This document shows positions 59,395 to 64,000 of a stretch of DNA of 64,000 nt, in pieces. Position 1 is the first letter of the stretch, and each line of letters opens with the position of its first letter. The stretch is from Scolanthus callimorphus (lineage: Eukaryota; Cnidaria; Anthozoa; Actiniaria; Edwardsiidae). The position numbers were made by a program, and so were the translations under genes. The stretch is taken from NCBI GenBank assembly GCA_033964015.1, contig CM066924.1:806001-870000 (forward strand). Direction: 5' to 3'. A model generated the notes under the pieces. That model searched no databases. It was not told the DNA's origin and worked only from the letters and a program-made list of their open reading frames with translations.

Positions 59395-59783
59395 ATGGGG
59401 TATATAGTCGCATTACCATTTATCTTGCTGGTTGGGAAGCAAACTTTTGCTCGACGCTCTACAAAGCCCAGGCTTTTACAAGGTAAGACCTTGGGACATT
59501 TTATATGAATTTCTTTTTCTAAAATCTGCACTTTTTTCAGAATTTTTGCAATTGAGATTGGATTCTTCAGCAAGACCGACATTCCCATGTTTTACCAACG
59601 AGTATATTTGTTTTGCTTGTTTATTTATTTGGAAATTTTCAAATATCTGCAAGTTCTTTTATATTATTTTTATCACCGATTTTAGTTCACGCGTCACACT
59701 TATTTCAACTCAATGTTTTGTTTATCGCTCCTTTTTCTGTGTTTTCAGAGCTGCAGATGAGTTTTCGCCAAATGCACATTTGA
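59395..59783 (+). CDS. First exon with hydrophobic N-terminus; possible 40-aa peptide gene
   Basis: The ATG at 59395 opens 29 codons plus one base, up to 59482, where CAAG|gtaaga is a good donor. The N-terminus MGYIVALPFILLVGKQTFAR has a hydrophobic run (residues 4-14) resembling a signal peptide. The first strong acceptor (tttctgtgttttcag) gives exon 2 at 59749-59783, in phase, adding 11 residues before a stop. AATAAA follows at 59824. This makes a complete mini-gene of 40 aa. Alternatively the same donor joins, also in phase, to the BH3 exon at 62568. The promoter at 59227-59262 lies just upstream. I cannot tell which splice is used. Confidence 0.4.
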
Positions 59784-60960
59784 TCATATAATCAGATGTG
59801 GCATAAAATAGCGCAATACAAATAATAAATATCCGATTATTCAATATGTCTATTATTTAAAAATAAACCTCATGTTTCTTATGAAATAATTCGAATAAAA
59901 TTTCCACAAAATGCAAAGATTGGTGTTACGAGGGGCGTACATTTTCTTCCGTTCTGCCAAGTAGTTAACCGGAAGCGCCTCGCCTACGAATATCGTACTC
60001 CGTTTCCATATCGGCTACATGGCTCGAACACTTTAATGGCTTCCTCAATGAATTTAAATTCCGTCCTGTTCCTTTAAGTTTACGGTGCTGCAGTTTGTTT
60101 CCTTCTGAAATGATCGATCAAGCTTTTAATAATGTTTGTTTGTTTGAAGCTGGGAAAATTCCATGTACTTAAATTTTTAGAAATTTGAGCCTCAAATTTT
60201 CTTGAAATGTTCTTAAAAATGCAAGCCCATGACAGCTAAAAGTTGAGTACTGACGCGAAAACTTGTGCGAATCCTGACTAAATATCTCTTACTAAATGCC
60301 TGTAGAATAAACCTTAGCCAAAATGCAAATGTACACAGTATCCTGTATATCTTTTGCTTTCAAACCAAAAAATAAAAATACACAACATGAATTTTCTTAT
60401 TGCTTGTTTCAGCCTGAGCTATATTTTTAGCATGTTCGCTGTATTTTTTATTTTTATTTTATTTTTTTGCCAAATCTCAGCTTTCACTGTCTTATTGCCG
60501 TGGTTAGTTTTATCAAATAGAGGAGCTGGAATTTATTTTCCCTAAGTTAAAATAACTTAGAGTTTGTCAAATGCCACTAGAGTACCGAGGATGAGCAACT
60601 TGATATTTCCAGAAAAATAGAAAAAAAAGGAAATACTTTTTCGAAACATTAATATTCATAGAAACACACACAAAAACTAAAAGCGAGTTTTTTTTTCATA
60701 TTGCCTTTCTCTTTGCAAAAAGTTTAATATTGGACATATCAAAGTTTTTTGTATAATAATAATAATAATAACGGTTTTAGGGCACCCACCAAGTCTCGGT
60801 GCTCTTACAAGGGCTATATAACACTTCCTTGGCTAAAGATCTCGGTGAAATCATAAAATGGAGCGAAATGGTAAAATCCCTATGAGCAGAATTTTCAGTT
60901 AACCACAAAAAAATCACAAAATTCTCAGTACTTCTTAGTACTATATCCTTATTAAGCAAT
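59784..60960. other. Intergenic or intronic, no gene seen
   Basis: If exon 1 at 59395 splices to 62568, this is intron. It contains AATAAA at 59824 and 59893 and an ATA microsatellite at about 60755-60772. Confidence 0.4.
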
Positions 60961-60961
60961 A

Positions 60962-61131
60962 AAAAGCGGATTTCTGTGGTTTATTATGTGATAAACGCAC
61001 GAGGGATGTTGTAAAAAAGAAAAAAAAGTTTGACAAGCCGCGGGCGAGTGAGTTTCAAACTTTTCTCGTGTTTTTCCAACATCCCAAGTGTGTTTATCAC
61101 ATTATAAACCACTAAAATCCGATCTTTATTG
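60962..61131. repeat. Foldback element (~170 bp)
   Basis: The left arm (CGGATTTCTGTGGTTTATTA, then GTGATAAACGCACGAGGGAT) is mirrored on the right (ATCCCAAGTGTGTTTATCAC, then ATTATAAACCACTAAAATCCG) with a few mismatches. Confidence 0.75.
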
Positions 61132-61480
61132 CTTTTATAAAATAGCATTAATTGCATCTGCGATGCGTTTTTAATGTGAGAATGCACAGCTCTTAAACAA
61201 TCAGAGTGTGCGTACCATCTCAGCTATTTTATTAAGTAACAATAAACAACTTGGAAGTGTTTTTGTTTTCTTTTTCTTTCTGGACGTTATAGTTTCGAGT
61301 CGGAAATTCGTCGCAGGAAAGTGAATTAGCTGGTTGATGAGGCCCGCAAATGACATTAGACCACCCACTTGTACAAATCACGAACTGCGGAGGCAAAGCG
61401 AAAGTCTATCAGGCGCCTTTTAGTACAGTATCGGTTGACTAAATGATGATAAAAAGGTCCTATATGTCACTTTAACAGAT

Positions 61481-61800
61481 CAAAGGCGCGCTAGATAAGG
61501 CTTCTAGACCACCCAAATATTAAAGACACGGCGAACACCATCTTGAAACGCCTTAGGGTCGAACCAACGCAGGGCTCTCAATAACCTATATCGCAATGGC
61601 TTGGAAACTAAGTTCTCAAAGTTCATCAAGCTTAAACAAAGAAAGGCGCGGTAGATGACAAGACTTCCAGACCACCCAAAACCAACGACGCGAACACCAT
61701 CGGTAAACGCCTTAGGGTCGAACCAACGTAGGGCTATCAGAAACCTGTATAACGCAATGGCTTGGAAGCAAAGTTCTCAAAGTCCATCAAGCTTAAACAA
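61481..61800 (+). repeat. Tandem duplication of ~160 bp, one copy open
   Basis: The unit runs from AAAGGCGCGGTAGAT through CTTCCAGACCACCC, CGCCTTAGGGTCGAACCAAC and GCAATGGCTTGG to TCATCAAGCTTAAACAAA. The second copy (from about 61640) holds a 68-codon ATG frame (61655-61861); the first has in-frame stops. The near-identical wording suggests a recent duplication. Confidence 0.75.
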
Positions 61801-61939
61801 AAAAAATCATAAGCATGAAGCAGATTTGGATACGCGGTCTTTGTTTTCCTTAGATTTTTGAGATTTTATTCCTTCTTTCTCTCGACATTAAACGATTCAT
61901 TTGAGAAGCTATATCACTGCGCGACTGTGTTTTACGCAC

Positions 61940-62135
61940 TAGTTATGCAATGCAGAATATCCCACGCGTCACTTGTATTTTCTGGTATACACACGAGCCT
62001 TCAGGCGAGTTTACATGCTAAGAAAATATAAGTGGGATATTCTGCATTGTTATATAACACCAGTTTTGTTTCCCTCGAATCTCGATGTTTCCCGAGACGA
62101 AGATTCTCGGAAAACAAAACTGATGTTTCCCTCGG
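61940..62135. repeat. Two adjacent hairpins
   Basis: The first pairs TATGCAATGCAGAATATCCC with GGGATATTCTGCATTG (about 61944-62055). The second pairs AGTTTTGTTTCCCTCGAATC with GATTCTCGGAAAACAAAACT (about 62063-62124). Both look like foldback remnants. Confidence 0.65.
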
Positions 62136-62311
62136 GAGCAGTCATTAAGTGTATATTATGCCCGAGAATTCATTGTATAACTATTTTATACCACGCTACA
62201 GAAAATTAAAGGCAACGGTTTACGTAATTGCAGTGCACGATGGGAAGGTTGATGAACACCGCCAAATATACAACACCATTCCTGCATTCTGTATTTTCTA
62301 ATAGGTGTATA

Positions 62312-62487
62312 CACAGGGAATTTCTGCAGGAACACATCAGTGGGAAAAACTGAATTTCCCAAGGCAGACGGATGGGAAGTGCTCTGAATTCACATGGATA
62401 GCCATGGGAAATCCGAACACTTCCCATTCTTCTACCATGGGAAATTCAGCTTTTCCCATGGATGGGTTACTGCAGAAATTCCCTGTG
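62312..62487. repeat. Palindromic MITE family A, copy 3 (intact)
   Basis: The ends CACAGGGAATTTCTGCAG and CTGCAGAAATTCCCTGTG are perfect inverted repeats. The trinucleotide ATA borders both sides, which may be a target duplication. It lies 80 bp before the splice acceptor of the BH3 exon. Confidence 0.88.
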
Positions 62488-62567
62488 ATACATATTGCCT
62501 TCCCGTCGATGGGCACTGCAAGCACTCTATATCCTTCCTAAAACCTTATTGTTTCCTTCGTTCCTAG

Positions 62568-62806
62568 AATCCACTACTATGGGCTTCTCAATTCTAAGAC
62601 GAAACAGCAGCCGAAGACGAAGTTTCAGGCGAGCAGAAACCCGCGACCGCGGTACATCCTCAGACACGGCCCGCGTTCAGCGGTCTTCTAGCATTCGCGC
62701 CAACAATAGCGATAACCAGGCCACCAGCAAAGAAATTGGCAGCGCCCTCAGGAGGATTGGGGACGAGCTTAATAACAGCCTATTGAGCCTGAACACGGCA
62801 TTTTGA
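62568..62806 (+). CDS. Candidate BH3-only apoptosis regulator (last exon)
   Basis: A good splice acceptor (gtttccttcgttcctag) ends at 62567. The ATG at 62579 opens a 75-aa frame ending TGA at 62804-62806. The N-terminal half is arginine/serine-rich with RRNS, RRRS and RSSS sites typical of basophilic kinase targets. Residues 53-64, IGSALRRIGDEL, match the BH3 pattern position for position: four hydrophobic anchors (I53, L57, I60, L64), small residues G54 and G61, and the invariant D62. RIGDEL is also the wording of Bax BH3. The protein stops 11 residues after the BH3, and no GT donor lies between, so BH1, BH2 and a membrane anchor are absent. It should bind the groove of Bcl-2 proteins. The frame is open upstream of the ATG, so an exon from 59395-59482 could add 33 residues in phase. 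AATAAA is at 63472. Confidence 0.7.
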
Positions 62807-63490
62807 TGACGACATAGCGCCACTTGCGAGCTGTCAATCAATCTGGAACTTTGACTATTAGGTTCTGTGAACCTTGTAACATGGAAATGAAGAAACTCGA
62901 AAGAAATGGTTGCTCTAGAGAAAGAAGGAAACCAAAAACAGACATCCTGACACAGTCGTCTTGCGTACATTTTACTAATATATTTGAGAAAAGAAAACAT
63001 TCGTAGAAAAAACAACGTAGCATCGGAGCATGACATTAGTTGGAAGTTGGAAGAAAAAGAAAACTCATCCTTAGACCTATTGCAAAGCATACACTGCGTC
63101 CATACTTGAAGGAAAAGAGGAAATTAAGGACCCTCACTATACAGCCGATTGCGTTTGACCGTTTTACCCTAACTGTTCGCACGTTATGTTTGAACGTTTG
63201 AAAGTTGCGTTTCTAGGAAAGAACGAGACGTTTCTATTGGTTGAGTTTTTCGGTCTTTGTTTAATCAGCCAATCAGAATGCGAAAAAAATTGTTTTCTTG
63301 GTCACGACTATAAATGCAAGTTGTACTTACTTCGTCCCCTTATTGGGTGGTTGTTGAATGGGTTTCGTTTCTGATTGGCTAAGTGTCTAACTAAGTGTGT
63401 AACACTCGTCTGATTACGGTATCTTTGTAAAAACAGGTTAAAAACAAGTTTTTGTGTATGCTTTAAATGACAATAAATTAATATTCACGT
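62807..63490 (+). other. Probable 3' UTR of the BH3-only gene
   Basis: It follows the stop codon without further exon signals and ends with AATAAA at 63472-63477. A CCAATC box and its complement (about 63270 and 63374) are present. Confidence 0.45.
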
Positions 63491-63867
63491 AAAAGTTGTC
63501 ATTTCCTAACGGGAAGGGAAGGGAGAGGGAGGAGGAGACCCCTTAGGGAAAAATGTGAAATATATCATTTTAACTACTAGCAGTCATGTAGTACTCTGGC
63601 TATCTTATACATTACAACTGCGAGGAACTTTTCTAATAATATATCATCTTTTATTGAGATCCAAACGGCATATTTACAAAACATGAGAAGCAATCTTTTC
63701 ATCAATCATATGCAGGACCCACCATTAGCTTTTTTTCAAGAGGTGCAACTGGCACCTTTAAAAAATGAAAGTTTCCAACTCGTAAAGTTTGGTCGCCATA
63801 ATAGAAATCTGGTCAACATCTTTTTCTCTCGAATCAAAGCAGTTGACAGCTAATTTTGAGAAGGACC

Positions 63868-63966
63868 TAGCCTGCGAACATCCGGTACACGCGAGCTTAA
63901 CCTTTAGGGTTAGTACGGTACTAACCCTAAAGGTTAAGCTCGTGTGTACCGGATGCGCGCAGGCTA
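63868..63966. repeat. Foldback (99 bp) with 9-bp target duplication
   Basis: The ends TAGCCTGCG and CGCAGGCTA are the same as in the 102-bp palindrome at 10811-10912. The arms include AACCTTTAGGGTTAGTA and its complement around a centre near 63916. Identical 9-mers AGAAGGACC flank it (63859-63867 and 63967-63975). Confidence 0.9.
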
Positions 63967-64000
63967 AGAAGGACCCTGATATGGCAGATCAATTTGTTTG

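Overview
This is eukaryotic DNA, AT-rich, with introns, dense in small inverted-repeat elements and poor in genes. The window most resembles an anthozoan cnidarian, possibly a stony coral. That guess rests on a single-exon FoxB gene, a Bcl-2 gene with a BH1|BH2 intron, LINE fragments and many MITE-like foldbacks. Nothing in the window proves the genus.

Layout. From 1 to 3.3 kb there are repeat remnants: a truncated palindromic MITE, a foldback, and a frameshifted LINE 3' end. A complete two-exon Bcl-2 family gene lies at 3385-7692 (189 aa with BH4-like, BH3, BH1, BH2 and a C-terminal membrane anchor). A 103-bp tandem repeat sits in its probable 3' UTR. From 9.4 to 21 kb is a graveyard of DNA-transposon derivatives: perfect foldbacks with 9-bp target duplications, TTAA-flanked elements, nested MITEs and SINE-like pieces. 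From about 21 to 37 kb the sequence is nearly free of recognisable repeats and is centred on a single-exon FoxB gene (25807-26610, 267 aa). This looks like the regulatory neighbourhood of a developmental gene.

From 38.6 to 52 kb repeats take over again: foldbacks, a 1.4-kb short-unit minisatellite, a LINE 3' end, and a 6.0-kb element (45941-51947). That element is bounded by CACTG...CAGTG inverted repeats and carries subterminal repeats, two foldbacks, a ~148-bp satellite, a 104-bp tandem array and a spliced-exon-like segment. Two weakly supported minus-strand genes of unknown function lie just left of it (42168-42593 and 44603-45631). From 52 to 64 kb there is mostly unique AT-rich DNA with scattered foldbacks. 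A CRE+TATA promoter with a short first exon lies at 59227-59482. An exon encoding a near-perfect BH3 motif lies at 62568-62806; it is probably a BH3-only apoptosis regulator, and the first exon can splice to it in frame.

How the genes relate. The two most secure non-FoxB coding features belong to opposite sides of one pathway: a Bcl-2-like multidomain protein and a candidate BH3-only ligand, about 55 kb apart. Whether they are functionally paired is inference. All functional calls come from reading motifs by eye; no database search was possible.
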